Assembly: GCF_011386835.1 (NCBI RefSeq)
Contig: NC_088800.1
Location: forward strand, 18,128,572-18,192,571
Length of the DNA: 64,000 nucleotides
Origin: Chrysemys picta bellii
Lineage: Eukaryota > Chordata > Testudines > Emydidae
Direction: 5' to 3'
Shown here: in pieces, positions 63,034 to 64,000 of the stretch
Position numbering within the stretch: position 1 is the first letter of the stretch
Layout: each line of letters begins with the position of its first letter
The notes under the pieces: model-generated
What the model was told of the DNA's origin: nothing
Database searches by the model: none
What the model saw: only the letters and a program-made list of their open reading frames with translations
Position numbers and translations under genes: made by a program

Positions 63034-63409
63034 TAAAACAAGTATAAAGTTTTAAGGCTCCTTTACATTGCCAGAGTGGTGTAAAGGACAGTATGGCCTT
63101 ATAAATACCTATGGTGCTTTAGTGATTAGAATTGGTCTAAATTTTTGGACTGAAAATAGTTCCTATCAAAATGTGCTCCATGAACTGTTCGCTACTGACC
63201 TTTTTGGAGATGGAAGGTAGCCAATATAAATTGTGAGTTTGATTCCCCAGCCCTCACTTGCTCTTCAGTTGCCTATGATGTAACACTGAGCATATGGCTG
63301 TATATATTTGTTGACTAATAACTAGAAATAAAGGGTCAAACCTAGCTACATTACTATTAGACAGAGGGGGGCTTTGGGATTTTCTCCAATGCTCCCATTC
63401 TCCATCCAT

Positions 63410-63562
63410 TGTATTGTAGTTTAAATAAATTACCAAAATAATTGAAATCAGCGTGATTATATTGCGTTACTTTGGCAGATAAAATCTGCAGAATTTTGCA
63501 GAATTTTAAAATATCGTGTTCAGAATTTTTAATTTTTGGCACAGAATTTCCCCAGGAGCAAT
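63410..63562 (-). repeat. AT-rich repeat sharing the CTCCTGGGG terminus
   Basis: On the minus strand it begins tattgctcctggggaaattc then tgtgccaaaaattaaaaattc and attttgcaaaattctg-type words. The end matches the 62573 element, pointing to one family with two differently truncated copies. Confidence 0.5.
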
Positions 63563-63881
63563 AACATGTACTCACTAACTTTCTACAAAATGATCCTATT
63601 TACTGACATGCTTACGCTATATTGGAACTTGGGCTCCCAGGTTAGGTAGTTCCATGTCACACTAGTAGACACCTACTTTGAATGCAGTATCCAAGTTGTA
63701 TGTGATAAAACTTGATCATGGAACGTTTCAGGCACAAAAAATATGTGTGCTTAAAATTACAGTCATGACTTCAGATGCTGCTTTTGATAGGCTTTTATGT
63801 CCATACACTTTTCTCTTAAGGTTGAGCCAAAGCCTAATGAAGTCAATTGGAATCTTTCTTGATGAAAATTTCCAACCAGTT

Positions 63882-63955
63882 CTGGGGCCAAATTCTCTGC
63901 TGGTGCAAATGGGTGAGGCTCCATTAACTTCAAAGGACTTACGGTCAGGTCAGAG
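63882..63955. repeat. fold-back repeat, degenerate
   Basis: Begins ggggccaaattctctgctgg and has the centre ctccattaacttcaaagga. ttacaccagtgtaaat family. Confidence 0.5.
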
Positions 63956-64000
63956 CCTTAGCAAGTGCCCCTTCCCAGCACACTTATGATCCTACCTTGC

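Noticed and set aside
34000..64000. Neighbouring gene exons (for example HDGFL3, which lies downstream of BNC1 in mammals)
   Set aside because: No exon with its recognisable PWWP-domain start or other known motif was found; the interval looks intergenic.

Overview
This window is vertebrate nuclear DNA, most likely from a cryptodiran turtle. Three things point there: a tRNA-derived SINE of the tortoise polIII (Cry I) type, CR1 LINEs whose 3' tail matches that SINE, and many short hAT-type elements of the kind common in turtle genomes. Species cannot be named from the sequence alone.

One protein-coding gene is present: basonuclin 1 (BNC1) on the + strand. Four coding exons are visible (24190-24292, 24449-24684, 25905-27832, 30671-31355). 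They join in frame into 983 codons plus a stop, with canonical GT/AG introns of phases 1, 0 and 2. The start-codon exon is not seen; the first visible exon begins in phase 0, so exon 1 lies upstream, probably outside the window. The 3' UTR runs to about 33.75 kb and carries a hAT MITE and older fold-back repeats.

Region by region: 1-24 kb is upstream or intron 1 DNA with old fold-back repeats, several MITEs, one old CR1 and one younger CR1. It includes two repeat-poor AT-rich tracts (5.5-8.9 and 9.5-12.2 kb). 24-34 kb is BNC1. 34-64 kb is downstream intergenic DNA dense in mobile elements: hAT MITEs, some nested, a 1.8-kb CR1 with reverse transcriptase motifs, two Cry I SINEs, MIR-like SINE remnants, CR1 relics and microsatellites. 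No second gene was recognised.

No new gene system such as a CRISPR array, operon or biosynthetic cluster was found. The most noteworthy observations are about mobile elements. Three copies of one retroelement-like repeat are all inverted fold-backs with 10-12 bp target duplications, including a 178-bp near-perfect palindrome. Many non-autonomous hAT elements have readable 8-bp duplications, some fitting the Buster-type target rule. Several different fold-back repeat families share the same central CATTGAAGTCAATGG-like core.
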